Shown piece after piece: positions 46,443-55,353 of a stretch of 64,000 nt of DNA; position 1 is the stretch's first letter; the number at the start of each line of letters is the position of its first letter. The notes under the pieces are model-generated. The model was not told the origin of the DNA. It worked only from the letters and a program-made list of their open reading frames with translations, and made no database searches. Origin of the DNA: Bremerella alba (lineage in GTDB: Bacteria; Planctomycetota; Planctomycetia; Pirellulales; Pirellulaceae); contig NZ_JABRWO010000002.1 in NCBI RefSeq assembly GCF_013618625.1, positions 588,109 through 652,108 on the forward strand, read 5' to 3'. The position numbers and the translations under genes are program-made.

Positions 46443-49070
46443 ATGAAGCGTTTGGCCCCCATCGCACTGACGTTGCTTCTTTGTTTCCTTCCGACCACGA
46501 TCATGGCCCAAGGACTGGGTGGAGATCTGTTCCAAGGAATCGAAGGCTTCGATGATTTCGGCGGTGGCAACCAAAGCGAACCAAATCTCAAGATCACGGC
46601 CAGCTACGTCATCGACCCGGCGGCCACGCACGGCCGCGTTGATATCACCGCGACCGTCGGCAGCGGATGGTGTGTCTACTCGACGACCCAGCCCAAAGGC
46701 GGTCCGATGCAGACCAAGTTGAAGGTCGAGAGCAACCCGGCCATCACTGCCGTGGGCGAGTTCACCCCGGATCATAAGCCCAAGATTGTTCCACCCGATA
46801 AAATCATCCGCGTCGCGCAAGAGAAGTTCTACGAGAAGGTTACCTGGAGCGCACCGTTCTTGCTCGCTCCCGGCACCAAGGCCGAAGACCTGAAGTTGAA
46901 GGTTAAGCTCAGCGGGCAAAGCTGCCACGACAAAGGAACGTGCGTCCCAGTCTCGGCCGAGGCTGTCGCGAAGTTCGACGGGGAGCAGGAAGTTCCCAAG
47001 CCTGAGAATCTGCTGCCTGAGAAGGCCACCACCCCTGGCGGAGCAATCCCACCGGCAGATTACAAAATCCAAGGCACTATGGGGGACTACACGACCGAAG
47101 GTAACCATGGCGTCTTAAGCGGTAAGTTCGTGCCTTCTCGGGTAGAACCTGGCGACAAAATCACCGTCACGTTGAACTTCAAACCTAAAGGCAATTACCA
47201 CATCTACGCCTACTCGCCGACCGATTCGACCATCGGCTACAAGTCGACTCAGATCGCATTGGCCGAAACAACCCCATGGCTGGCGACGCAAGCCGCGACC
47301 GAGAACCCGGTGATCGAGAAAGCTCTCATCGAAGGCTTCCCCGCCGTGCGTTACCACGATGGAGAAACGACCTGGAAGTTCACCGTTCAAGTTCCCATCG
47401 ACGCCGTGCCTGGTAAGTATCCACTGGTAGGCTACGTCGGTTATCAAACGTGTACCGACACAACCTGCGATCGCCCCTCAGGTGCGATGTTCGAAGGGGT
47501 GGTTCAAGTCGGTGAAAAAGGCAAAGACGAGTCGGCGCCGCTGGCGTTTTCAGCGGCCAAATACAATCAAGCCGCCGAGCGAGCCAAGGTGACCCACGCG
47601 GAAGTTCAGGATGCGATGGGGGACAATGCAGGACCTGTGATTGGTCTCCCTAAGCAGGAGCAGCCCCCTGAAAACAACGTGATGGCACCGCCTGTTCCGC
47701 TGAACAACAACATTCAGTGGACAGTACTCAACCCTCCGGAGACTGCGAGCCTGGCTTGGATCATCGTGCTGAGTTTTATCGGCGGGGCGATCCTCAACCT
47801 GATGCCGTGCGTGCTGCCGGTGGTCGGGTTGAAGATCCTTTCCTTCGTGAATCAAGCCGGGAAGCACCGCGGTCAGGTGTTCATGCTGAACCTGATCTAC
47901 TCGCTTGGTGTGATCTTCGTGTTCATGTTGCTGGCGGTCGTTTCCTCGTCGCTGAATCTTATCGTCGGTTATTTCAACCCTGGCGATGGCACCGCCGGTG
48001 GTGCCGACGGGCTCGCCTGGGGCCAATGGAGTGGTGACTGGCGATACATCCTGGCCATGATCATCCTGGTCTACACAATGGGCTTAAGCATGCTCGGCGT
48101 GTGGGAACTGACGATGCCGAGCTTCATGGGAAGCGGTAGCGTGGCCAATGCCTCGAACAAGACCGGCTACGGCGGGGCGTTCTTCAAAGGGATCGTTACG
48201 ACGCTGCTGTCGACGCCTTGTAGTGGTCCATTCTTAGGCCCTGTGTTCGGCTATACCATATCGCAGCCGACGATTGTGACCTTCGTCGTCTTTGGTTCGA
48301 TCGGCCTGGGAATGGCTTCGCCTTACTTGATTATCGGGATGAACCCACGCCTGATTGCCTTCCTGCCCAAGCCGGGCAACTGGATGGTCGCTTTCAAACA
48401 ACTGATGGGCTTCGTCATGATGCTGACGGTGGTTTACCTGATGTACACCATGCCCGATGAATACGTCGTTCCGACGTTGACTCTCTTAGTGGGCTTAGCA
48501 GCCGGCTGTTGGATGCTGGGTCAGGTCCATATGCTGGAACATAAGAGCTCGAAAATCGCTACTACCGTCGGGGCGTTCGTCGTGGCGATCGGCATTGGCT
48601 ACTTCGCGTATAACAACCTTATCGAAGGGGACGCCCACGACGGCAGCATCGCCTGGAACACCTATGCCGAAGAACGCTGGCCAGCCCTGGAAAACGACAT
48701 CTACGCCCGGCAGCAAGCTGGCGAGACGGTCATGGTCGACTTCACCGCCGACTGGTGCCCGACCTGTAAGGTGAACTACTACACCGCGATCAACACCGAC
48801 GGCGTGGGCGAAGTGGTCAATCAGCACGGCATTGTGCCGATGCTCGTCGACTGGACCAACACCACTCACGACAACAGCCCCCAAGTTCAGAAATTCATCA
48901 ACAAGCTGGGCTCCAACAGCATCCCTCTGCTGGCCATCTTCCCCGGCGGCAAAGCAGGCGAAGTCTTCGTACTAAGCGACCTGCTGACCGAGTCGAAGGT
49001 CATCGAAAGCTTAAACGCCGCCCAACAGGAATCAGGCAACGTACCCAAGCAAACGGCAATGCAGGAATAG
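46443..49070 (+). CDS. DsbD-type thiol:disulfide interchange protein with thioredoxin domain
   Basis: 875 residues. The signal peptide is followed by two N-terminal DsbD-alpha-like domains: ITATVGSGWCVYSTTQPKG with Cys pair SCHDKGTCVP, and NYHIYAYSPTDS with CTDTTCDRPSG. The central membrane part, residues about 440-720, has NLMPCVLPVVGLKIL and LLSTPCSGPFLGPVFG, the conserved membrane Cys pair. The C-terminal thioredoxin-like domain has DFTADWCPTCKVNYY with Cys772/Cys775. It moves electrons from cytoplasmic thioredoxin to the periplasm, for cytochrome c or disulfide-reducing enzymes. That suits the many c-type haem proteins here. ATG at 46443 is used. Confidence 0.92.
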   Translation: MKRLAPIALTLLLCFLPTTIMAQGLGGDLFQGIEGFDDFGGGNQSEPNLKITASYVIDPAATHGRVDITATVGSGWCVYSTTQPKGGPMQTKLKVESNPAITAVGEFTPDHKPKIVPPDKIIRVAQEKFYEKVTWSAPFLLAPGTKAEDLKLKVKLSGQSCHDKGTCVPVSAEAVAKFDGEQEVPKPENLLPEKATTPGGAIPPADYKIQGTMGDYTTEGNHGVLSGKFVPSRVEPGDKITVTLNFKPKGNYHIYAYSPTDSTIGYKSTQIALAETTPWLATQAATENPVIEKALIEGFPAVRYHDGETTWKFTVQVPIDAVPGKYPLVGYVGYQTCTDTTCDRPSGAMFEGVVQVGEKGKDESAPLAFSAAKYNQAAERAKVTHAEVQDAMGDNAGPVIGLPKQEQPPENNVMAPPVPLNNNIQWTVLNPPETASLAWIIVLSFIGGAILNLMPCVLPVVGLKILSFVNQAGKHRGQVFMLNLIYSLGVIFVFMLLAVVSSSLNLIVGYFNPGDGTAGGADGLAWGQWSGDWRYILAMIILVYTMGLSMLGVWELTMPSFMGSGSVANASNKTGYGGAFFKGIVTTLLSTPCSGPFLGPVFGYTISQPTIVTFVVFGSIGLGMASPYLIIGMNPRLIAFLPKPGNWMVAFKQLMGFVMMLTVVYLMYTMPDEYVVPTLTLLVGLAAGCWMLGQVHMLEHKSSKIATTVGAFVVAIGIGYFAYNNLIEGDAHDGSIAWNTYAEERWPALENDIYARQQAGETVMVDFTADWCPTCKVNYYTAINTDGVGEVVNQHGIVPMLVDWTNTTHDNSPQVQKFINKLGSNSIPLLAIFPGGKAGEVFVLSDLLTESKVIESLNAAQQESGNVPKQTAMQE

Positions 49071-49116
49071 AATGGTAGGGCAGGAGTAGACCGGCAGGGT
49101 AGCGATCTATTTCTTA

Positions 49117-49145
49117 GTCCCCTCTCACCTCGGGGGAGAGGGGAC
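49117..49145. terminator. GC-rich hairpin after the DsbD-type gene
   Basis: GTCCCCTCTC/GAGAGGGGAC, a 10-bp stem with a 9-nt loop, between convergent dsbD-type and hisG genes. No T tract, so it may instead be a dispersed palindromic repeat. Confidence 0.45.
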
Positions 49146-49197
49146 AAGACTTTTAGAGACACCGCTGGAATTACAAGCGGGGCATTCCAACGCAAGA

Positions 49198-50049
49198 TTA
49201 CAGCCGGCAGTTGGCGATGTTGGTTTGTAGAATCGCCGACGCGCCAAGTTCTTCTAACTTCTCCATCACGCCGATGACTTCCTTGCGTTTGACCATGGCT
49301 CGCACGGCACACCAGTCGGTGTCTTCCAGCGGGTTGATCGTCGGCGAATTAAACCCAGGCGTAATCTGTTCGGCAGCGGCCAGTTTCTCGCGGGGAATGT
49401 TGTATTCTAGCAGCGAGTAATCGCGAGCAATGACCACCCCTTCCAGGCGACGTACAATCCGATCGGCCAGCTCTGGTTGCCGGTTCTGCTTGTTCTGGAT
49501 GAGCACCGTTTGATAGCTGCCAATCTCGGCGAAAATCTTCAAACGATTGGCGGCCAGCGTGCTGCCCGTTTCGACCAGGTCGACAATCGCGTCGGCAATG
49601 CCCAGCGAGATCATCACTTCCACCGAGCCCGACAGGTTCACCAAATGAGGCTTTGCTCCGTTGGCTACCATGTAGCTCTTGGTGACATTGGGGAAGCTCG
49701 TTGCCACGCGGCAAGACTTCATGTCCTCGACGCTCTTCCAATCGGTATCTTCGGGAACGCACAGTGCTAAGCGGCATTTGCCCACGCCCAATTCCATACG
49801 CGTCTCGACGTCGACTTCTGCTTCCTGCACCAGGTCGCTCCCGGTGATGCCCATGTCGATTGCACCCTCGGCGCACAGCACCGGGATGTCGTCGGTTCGC
49901 AGGAAGGTGATGTCGATCGGCATATCGCGAACCCGAGCAAACAGGCTGCGATCTTGACGACGGAACTTCATGCCTGCGTCGCCGAGAAGTTCGGTGGCGA
50001 CTTCCGCGAGTCGCCCTTTACTGGGAATGCCAATCCGGAAGTTTTCCAT
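49198..50049 (-). CDS. hisG: ATP phosphoribosyltransferase, long form
   Basis: 283 residues, the long HisG with a C-terminal regulatory ACT-like domain. It catalyses the first step of histidine synthesis, PRPP + ATP. Features are FRIGIPSKGRLAEVATELLGDAG, the PRPP loop DAIVDLVETGSTLAANRLK, and the C-terminal WCAVRAMVKRKEVIGVMEKLEELGASAILQTNIANC. The long form is normally feedback-inhibited by histidine. ATG at 50049 starts 36 bp after hisE, so the two are an operon. No other his gene is in the window. Confidence 0.96.
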   Translation of the reverse strand: MENFRIGIPSKGRLAEVATELLGDAGMKFRRQDRSLFARVRDMPIDITFLRTDDIPVLCAEGAIDMGITGSDLVQEAEVDVETRMELGVGKCRLALCVPEDTDWKSVEDMKSCRVATSFPNVTKSYMVANGAKPHLVNLSGSVEVMISLGIADAIVDLVETGSTLAANRLKIFAEIGSYQTVLIQNKQNRQPELADRIVRRLEGVVIARDYSLLEYNIPREKLAAAEQITPGFNSPTINPLEDTDWCAVRAMVKRKEVIGVMEKLEELGASAILQTNIANCRL

Positions 50050-50085
50050 GATGGTTCGCTTAGGGTTGGATGGTGGTTGCAGAAA

Positions 50086-50442
50086 TTACTTAGAGTCGCG
50101 GGCCGCTTTTTCATCAATTCCAGAGACACCAAAGCGGCGTCCCAGTTCGGTCTCGACCTCGGCCAGGGAAATCTCGCGATGCCCCAGCATGACCATCAAA
50201 TGATAGATCAGATCGCCGGCCTCGTAGATCAGATGCTTCCGTCCCTGTTCTCCCTCTTCGCCGGCAGCTTCGACCACTTCGGCTGCCTCTTCCATGATCT
50301 TTTTTCCGATCTTGGGAACACCACCTTGAAACAACTTGGTAGTGTACGACTTCTCGGGCGGATTCGCGCGGCGATCTTCGATCACGGCCATCAACGCTGC
50401 GAGAACATTCACGGAAGAATCTGCGTTAGGTTCGCCGGACAA
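50086..50442 (-). CDS. hisE: Phosphoribosyl-ATP pyrophosphatase
   Basis: About 118 residues. Core motif SYTTKLFQGGVPKIGKKIMEEAAEVVEAAGE with the Mg-binding EExxE, followed by EAGDLIYHLMVMLGHREI, is typical of HisE (MazG-like fold). It hydrolyses PR-ATP to PR-AMP, step 2 of histidine synthesis. The start is uncertain: TTG at 50442 has AAGGGG upstream, GTG at 50412 and TTG at 50469 are alternatives. Immediately upstream of hisG, so product and substrate genes are coupled. HisI is not fused or near. Confidence 0.92.
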   Translation of the reverse strand: MSGEPNADSSVNVLAALMAVIEDRRANPPEKSYTTKLFQGGVPKIGKKIMEEAAEVVEAAGEEGEQGRKHLIYEAGDLIYHLMVMLGHREISLAEVETELGRRFGVSGIDEKAARDSK

Positions 50443-50613
50443 AGCTCGGCCCCTTGTGAGGAAGTTCAATTCGGTATCGGACCCAACCCCCTTCGTCGAG
50501 TGGCCGGGAATCTAGTATTGTAGTCAGGCAGGGGTAAACTGAAAATTGCACCCCCAGCAAACCTTAACATCCGCAGAAACTAGGATTTACCCCTAGAATC
50601 GACCACCATAAGC

Positions 50614-51573
50614 ATGACCAATCCCACGACTGACAAAGAGTTTAGCTTCCTTGACTGCTGGTTTCTAACTGGGGCAACCGCCAGTGGAAAAACGCGGGTT
50701 GGCCTTCGTCTGGCTGAGAAAATTAACGCGGAAATCATCGCCCTCGACTCGATGTCCCTATATCGCGACATGGATATCGGCACTGCGAAACCGACCCGTA
50801 ATGAGCAGGCCGCCATTGCCCACCACCTGATCGATGTGCTCGATCCGAACGAGACTTCCAGCATTTCCCACTACTTGGAACTGGCCCAAGCGACCGTTCA
50901 AGAGATCCGCAGCCGCGGCAAACAGGCCCTCTTTGTGGGTGGTACCCCGCTCTATTTAAAGGCCCTGCTACGAGGTCTCTCGGAAGGACCAGCCCCTGAT
51001 CTGGCCTTGCGCAAGGCCCTCGAAGAAGAGGCCGCCAAAGTGGGTAACGCGGCCCTGCATGCCCGCTTGAAAATGGTCGACCCGCTCGCAGCGGCTCGGA
51101 TTCATGAAAATGATACGCGGCGAATGGTCCGAGCGCTCGAAGTGCATCAGGCAACCGGCCAACCAATGAGCCATTACCAGTTCGAGTTCGCCGATCACGC
51201 TCGGCCTGAAGACTGCCGCGTGTTCTGGCTCTCTTGGGAGCGTACGGTCTTACACCGACGGATCAACGACCGCGTGGAAGCCATGTTCGAGACCGGATTG
51301 ATCGAGGAAGTGCAGCGTCTACTCGACACGCATTCCCCACTCAGTACGACGGCCATGCAGGCCGTGGGCTACCAGGAAGTGATTGACTACCTGGCCGGCA
51401 ATCAAGAGCTTGAGTCTGCGAAGGAGCGGGTTAAGGCCCGCACCCGGCAGTTCGCCAAACGCCAGTGCACGTGGTTTCGCAGCCTGGAAGAATGCCGCGA
51501 GGTCCCCCTCGCCGGACAGTTCGACGCCGAAGCAGTCGCCCAGCAAATCTATGAACTGGGCTCGACTTTGTAG
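50614..51573 (+). CDS. miaA: tRNA dimethylallyltransferase
   Basis: 319 residues, as usual. The P-loop GATASGKT is near the N-terminus, followed by EIIALDSMSLYRDMDIGTAKPT, the DSxQxY-like segment. Other blocks are FVGGTPLYLKALLRGL and TTAMQAVGYQEVIDYL, and the RTRQFAKRQCTWFRSL tRNA-contact motif. It adds dimethylallyl to A37 of tRNAs reading U-starting codons. ATG at 50614. It ends 12 bp before the convergent zinc-ribbon membrane gene, with no hairpin between. Confidence 0.95.
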   Translation: MTNPTTDKEFSFLDCWFLTGATASGKTRVGLRLAEKINAEIIALDSMSLYRDMDIGTAKPTRNEQAAIAHHLIDVLDPNETSSISHYLELAQATVQEIRSRGKQALFVGGTPLYLKALLRGLSEGPAPDLALRKALEEEAAKVGNAALHARLKMVDPLAAARIHENDTRRMVRALEVHQATGQPMSHYQFEFADHARPEDCRVFWLSWERTVLHRRINDRVEAMFETGLIEEVQRLLDTHSPLSTTAMQAVGYQEVIDYLAGNQELESAKERVKARTRQFAKRQCTWFRSLEECREVPLAGQFDAEAVAQQIYELGSTL

Positions 51574-51585
51574 AACGATCGCAAG

Positions 51586-52305
51586 CTAATCCCACCAGTT
51601 CACGTAATAGGCCGACAACCCCATTGCCATTCGCAATAGCAACGTGATCAAGATATAAAACGAAAAATGCATGAAGCCCGACAGCGGCTGAATATCGAAC
51701 GAACCTGCCGCCGCAAATCCCCCGGCAATTAAAAACACCACGGCCGTAATCACGTAGTACGGTAGATTCTCGTTCAGGTCAGGGCTCAGTTCCCAGTAAC
51801 CGATCAGAAACGCATAGATCCCCCACAGAAGCGCATAAGCTGCCGAGCAAACGGCAACCCGGACCCATAATTCCTGTCCGGAATAGGCTTCAAACTCATC
51901 ATCTCGCAGAAACCAATAGCCGCTCCAGCACAGCGGTAACGCGACCAAAAAGGAGCCTGCCGCGACGACCATCGTCAGGCTACTTTTGTCTTCGGTCGAA
52001 TGCCCAATGAAAAACGCGATCGCGAAAGCGGAAAGGGCTGCCGTCATAACAACGGCCAATGCCGTCATCGAGAACGTCGCATCCTCGCGTGCGACCGGCT
52101 TGAAGACCAGCTTCCCTTCTTTCGACTTCACGCCGCCGAACTGCTCCTGCTCGCGCAGGACAACCTGTTCCGACAGGGCAGGAATCGTGATCGGCTTCTT
52201 GCAACTAGGGCAAGGACCTTCGCGTCCGGCAAACTTGGCGCTGACTTCAAAGCGTTTGAAGCAACTCGGACACGTTACGCGTATTTTTTCTTGCTGTTCG
52301 GCCAT
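51586..52305 (-). CDS. Zinc-ribbon multi-pass membrane protein
   Basis: 239 residues from ATG at 52305; the open frame extends to 52392 but adds unlikely sequence. A ribbon with Cys12/Cys15 and Cys32/Cys35 (TCPSCF, PCPSCK) is followed by a Glu/Lys linker. About five hydrophobic segments follow (ATFSMTALAVVMTAALSAFAI region, LTMVVAAGSFLVALPLCWSG, VCSAAYALLWGIYAF, YVITAVVFLIAGGFAAAG, FSFYILITLLLRMAMGL). No known function. Similar ribbon-plus-membrane proteins are frequent in planctomycetes. Confidence 0.85.
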   Translation of the reverse strand: MAEQQEKIRVTCPSCFKRFEVSAKFAGREGPCPSCKKPITIPALSEQVVLREQEQFGGVKSKEGKLVFKPVAREDATFSMTALAVVMTAALSAFAIAFFIGHSTEDKSSLTMVVAAGSFLVALPLCWSGYWFLRDDEFEAYSGQELWVRVAVCSAAYALLWGIYAFLIGYWELSPDLNENLPYYVITAVVFLIAGGFAAAGSFDIQPLSGFMHFSFYILITLLLRMAMGLSAYYVNWWD

Positions 52306-52549
52306 GTTGTTCCGCGATAAGGATCGAAAGCAGGGCTTCCAGGGCGATGTAAAGACAAGCTGAGCCGCGCCCTTAACTTGCCCGGGGCTCACATTTTAGT
52401 CAACTGCTGTGCGAATGATAATGTGCCATAGGATGATGCCCTAAGTCGATATCTGAGTGAAACTTCCGCGAAACTATTCCTTTTTTACCGATCCACAGGC
52501 TTGAATTCATCATTTGTTTAAATCCAGCCCCTATCTTGGAAGAACTATC

Positions 52550-53191
52550 ATGGGCAGTAGGACGCGGCGACTTGATTCGATTTTCTGGATGGGAGCAAAG
52601 GTGAATACCAAGTCCGAAACAATCATGTTCCTGTGCCCTAACGGACATCGGCTCAACGCACCTCAGCGACTACAAGGCCAGCCCGGAAAATGCCCGCACT
52701 GCAACGTGCGGTTTCGTGTTCCGAACGTCTCGCCCGAAACTGCCACGAATTCGCGTGAATTGACAACAGCGGCTTCGACATCGTCTACCAGTGCATCGAG
52801 TGTCCGAAATTCCGAGGAAATTAGCTCGGCGGGGGATCCGCTAGACCTCGCAGGTCTCGGACTGCGAGACAACGCGGAAACATCCGACATCCTACAGGCC
52901 ACACTAGGCGCAAAGCCCGCCGCAGCCCCGGTCGTCGCGGGCCATAGCCGTCTATTTGTCGAGTTCACCCATCTCTGGAAAACTCGCGGTGCGGAGGTCT
53001 CCTTTGAAATCCACCTGCGCGAGGGAGAAGTCTTTGTTCCACACCACTATTCGCCTGAGAAATCATCGCCAGAACTCGGCTATTTCGCTCGTAAGGCCGA
53101 TTCGGGCAAATTTCAGATCCATCTGATTCCCTGGAAAGCCGTTTCTCGGCTTGTGGTCAGCGGGTTGGCCGACCTTCCCTTCGAGGCCTAA
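52550..53191 (+). CDS. Zinc-ribbon-like cytosolic protein
   Basis: About 213 residues. An N-terminal CPNGHRLNAPQRLQGQPGKCPHC segment gives Cys29, Cys48, Cys51 and a possible His33. It resembles the PNGH-type ribbons of planctomycete proteins. A Ser/Thr/Ala-rich linker precedes a C-terminal domain with LFVEFTHLWKTRGAEVSFEIHLREGEVF, ending in IPWKAVSRLVVSGLADLPFEA. No membrane segment or enzyme motif. ATG at 52550 has GGAAG upstream; GTG at 52601 (after GGGAG) is an alternative start and would shorten it by 17 residues. Function unknown. Confidence 0.75.
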   Translation: MGSRTRRLDSIFWMGAKVNTKSETIMFLCPNGHRLNAPQRLQGQPGKCPHCNVRFRVPNVSPETATNSRELTTAASTSSTSASSVRNSEEISSAGDPLDLAGLGLRDNAETSDILQATLGAKPAAAPVVAGHSRLFVEFTHLWKTRGAEVSFEIHLREGEVFVPHHYSPEKSSPELGYFARKADSGKFQIHLIPWKAVSRLVVSGLADLPFEA

Positions 53192-53313
53192 TCCGCGTAC
53201 CCTAGAAGGTTACTTCCCCTAATTCCGCATCCCAGCTTGGTTTAAGGGGTTACGCCGCCTGAGCAGCGGCGGTTAGCTTTCTAGCAGTCCTGTCCACTTC
53301 GTTACCAATCAAC

Positions 53314-54147
53314 GTGCAAGATAACGCCGTGAACGCCGTCGACATGAAGGCCCGTGTGGGGGCCGTTCGGTACTTGAACACCAAGCCGCTGGTTCACGGC
53401 CTAGGTCAGGCAGATACCCCCTTCACGCTTTCCTTCGATTACCCCAGCCATTTGGCCGACCAGCTCGCATTGGGGCTGTTAGACGTGGCGCTAATCCCCT
53501 CGATCGAGTACTTTCTGGGGGACAACTACCGAATCATTACCGATGCCTGTATCGGCTGCTTGGGCCCGGTGTGGAGCGTGAAGATCTTCTTTCGCGTTCC
53601 CCCCCAACAGGTACAAACGCTGGCCCTCGACGAAGGCTCCCGAACCAGCGCCGCGATGGCTAAGATCCTTCTCGCCGAGCGGCTCGGCGTACGCCCTCGG
53701 CTACAAGCGCTGCCGCTGGGCAGCGACATGCGGGACTGCGAAGCAGACGCCATCTTGCTCATCGGTGACCGAGCAATTCACCCCCCGGCGATCGATGCCG
53801 TCGAGGTCTGGGACCTGGGCGAAACGTGGGTCGAGTGGACCGGCCTGCCGTTCGTGTTTGCGATGTGGGTTGCCCGGCCAGGCATCCCCACCGAATCAAT
53901 CGCCCAACATCTGATGCAGGCCCGTAACAGCGGACTGGCAAGCCTTCAGGAAATTGCTCAGCGGGAAGCACCCAACTATCAGCTGACAACCAGTGAGTGC
54001 TTCCAATACTTTCACGATAATTTACATTTCACGCTGGGCCCGCAGGAAAAAGCTGCGCTCACGCGTTTTTACGACTATGCAGTTGGATTAGATTTAGCAC
54101 CCAGCGGCAGGACACCCATATACGATGATTGCGAAATTGCTCGATAA
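53314..54147 (+). CDS. mqnA: Chorismate dehydratase of the futalosine pathway
   Basis: 277 residues, the MqnA family with a periplasmic-binding-like fold. It dehydrates chorismate to 3-enolpyruvoylbenzoate, the first step of futalosine menaquinone synthesis. Recognisable are VGAVRYLNTKPLVHGLG, DVALIPSIEYF and WTGLPFVFAMWVARPG. Start is GTG at 53314. It overlaps the following radical-SAM gene by 23 bp, hence translationally coupled. This indicates that the organism makes menaquinone by the futalosine route. Confidence 0.92.
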   Translation: MQDNAVNAVDMKARVGAVRYLNTKPLVHGLGQADTPFTLSFDYPSHLADQLALGLLDVALIPSIEYFLGDNYRIITDACIGCLGPVWSVKIFFRVPPQQVQTLALDEGSRTSAAMAKILLAERLGVRPRLQALPLGSDMRDCEADAILLIGDRAIHPPAIDAVEVWDLGETWVEWTGLPFVFAMWVARPGIPTESIAQHLMQARNSGLASLQEIAQREAPNYQLTTSECFQYFHDNLHFTLGPQEKAALTRFYDYAVGLDLAPSGRTPIYDDCEIAR

Positions 54148-55252
54148 AGCAGTTGCCGGAGAGCGACTGACCCCGGAAGAAGGCCTGAAAATTCTCGAGT
54201 CGAACGACCTGCTGGCGATCGGACGCGCCGCCGATGCGGTCACGCGGCGGCTGCACCCCGAGAACTACCGCACGTACAACATCGATCGCAACATCAACTA
54301 CACCAACATCTGCACGGCCGTTTGCCACTTCTGCGCGTTCTACCGCAGTCCCAAAAGCAAAGAAGGCTACGTGCTGCCGCGCGGTGAGATCCTTAAGAAG
54401 GTCGAAGAAACGGTGGCCCTCGGCGGCGACCAGATCCTCATGCAAGGCGGCCTTCACCCCGAATACAAGCTCGATTGGTACGAAGAACTGCTGGGCGACA
54501 TCAAAAAGGCATTCCCGCAGGTCAACCTGCACGCATTCAGCCCTCCCGAGATCCACCACTTCACCAAGGTCAACAAGCTTCCGCTGCGCGATGTGCTGCA
54601 GCGATTGAAAGACGCCGGACTAGGTAGCCTACCGGGGGGCGGTGCAGAAATCTTGAACGACCGCGTACGTCGTGAACTGACCCGCGGCAAAGTCATGACC
54701 GCCGACTGGCTGAACGTGATGCGTGTCTGGCACGAGATCGGCGGCCATAGCTCGGCCACCATGATGTTCGGGCACGTAGAAACCCTCGCCGAGCGTATCG
54801 AGCACCTGGAACTTGTTCGTCAGCTACAAGACGAAACAAGCGGCTTCACGGCATTCATCAGCTGGACCTTCCAGCCAGAGAACACCGACATGAGCCACAT
54901 CCCTCCGTCGGGCACGTTCGAGTACCTAAAGACCCAGGCCGTCTCGCGTCTGTATCTCGACAACGTCCCCAACATTCAATCAAGCTGGGTCACCCAAGGC
55001 TTGAAGGTCGGTCAGTTGGCACTACTGTACGGTGCGAACGACATGGGGAGCCTGATGATTGAAGAGAACGTCGTCGCCGAGGCCGGCACCGTCCACTTCC
55101 TAACGCTACAAGAGATCCGCGATTCGATCTCGGAACTGGGCTACGAACCACGCCAACGCAACGTCCATTACGAACTGTTCCCCAAAGAACACGAAATGAA
55201 AGCCGTCCAGGCCAACGCGCTGCGAAATAAAGAGCTGGTTACGCTGTCTTAA
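54125..55252 (+). CDS. mqnC: Cyclic dehypoxanthinyl futalosine synthase (radical SAM)
   Basis: 375 residues. The cluster motif is CTAVCHFC (Cys63, Cys67, Cys70) in NYTNICTAVCHFCAFYR. Further MqnC features are GGDQILMQGGLHPEYKLDWYEEL, HAFSPPEIHHF and SLPGGGAEILNDRVRRELTRGK. FTAFISWTFQPENTDM and NVPNIQSSWVTQGLKVGQLAL also fit. It cyclises dehypoxanthine futalosine. MqnE is the closest alternative family, but GGGAEIL and the C-terminal YELFP match MqnC better. It starts inside mqnA. Confidence 0.92.
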   Translation: MIAKLLDKAVAGERLTPEEGLKILESNDLLAIGRAADAVTRRLHPENYRTYNIDRNINYTNICTAVCHFCAFYRSPKSKEGYVLPRGEILKKVEETVALGGDQILMQGGLHPEYKLDWYEELLGDIKKAFPQVNLHAFSPPEIHHFTKVNKLPLRDVLQRLKDAGLGSLPGGGAEILNDRVRRELTRGKVMTADWLNVMRVWHEIGGHSSATMMFGHVETLAERIEHLELVRQLQDETSGFTAFISWTFQPENTDMSHIPPSGTFEYLKTQAVSRLYLDNVPNIQSSWVTQGLKVGQLALLYGANDMGSLMIEENVVAEAGTVHFLTLQEIRDSISELGYEPRQRNVHYELFPKEHEMKAVQANALRNKELVTLS

Positions 55253-55353
55253 TGCGTCACCTTGGTTCGCATCGCTGCGGATTAAACGATCCAGCCGCCT
55301 GCCCTACAAGCTTCCCACATTATCAGGGCCTCCGGCCTTAAAAGATCGCCGCA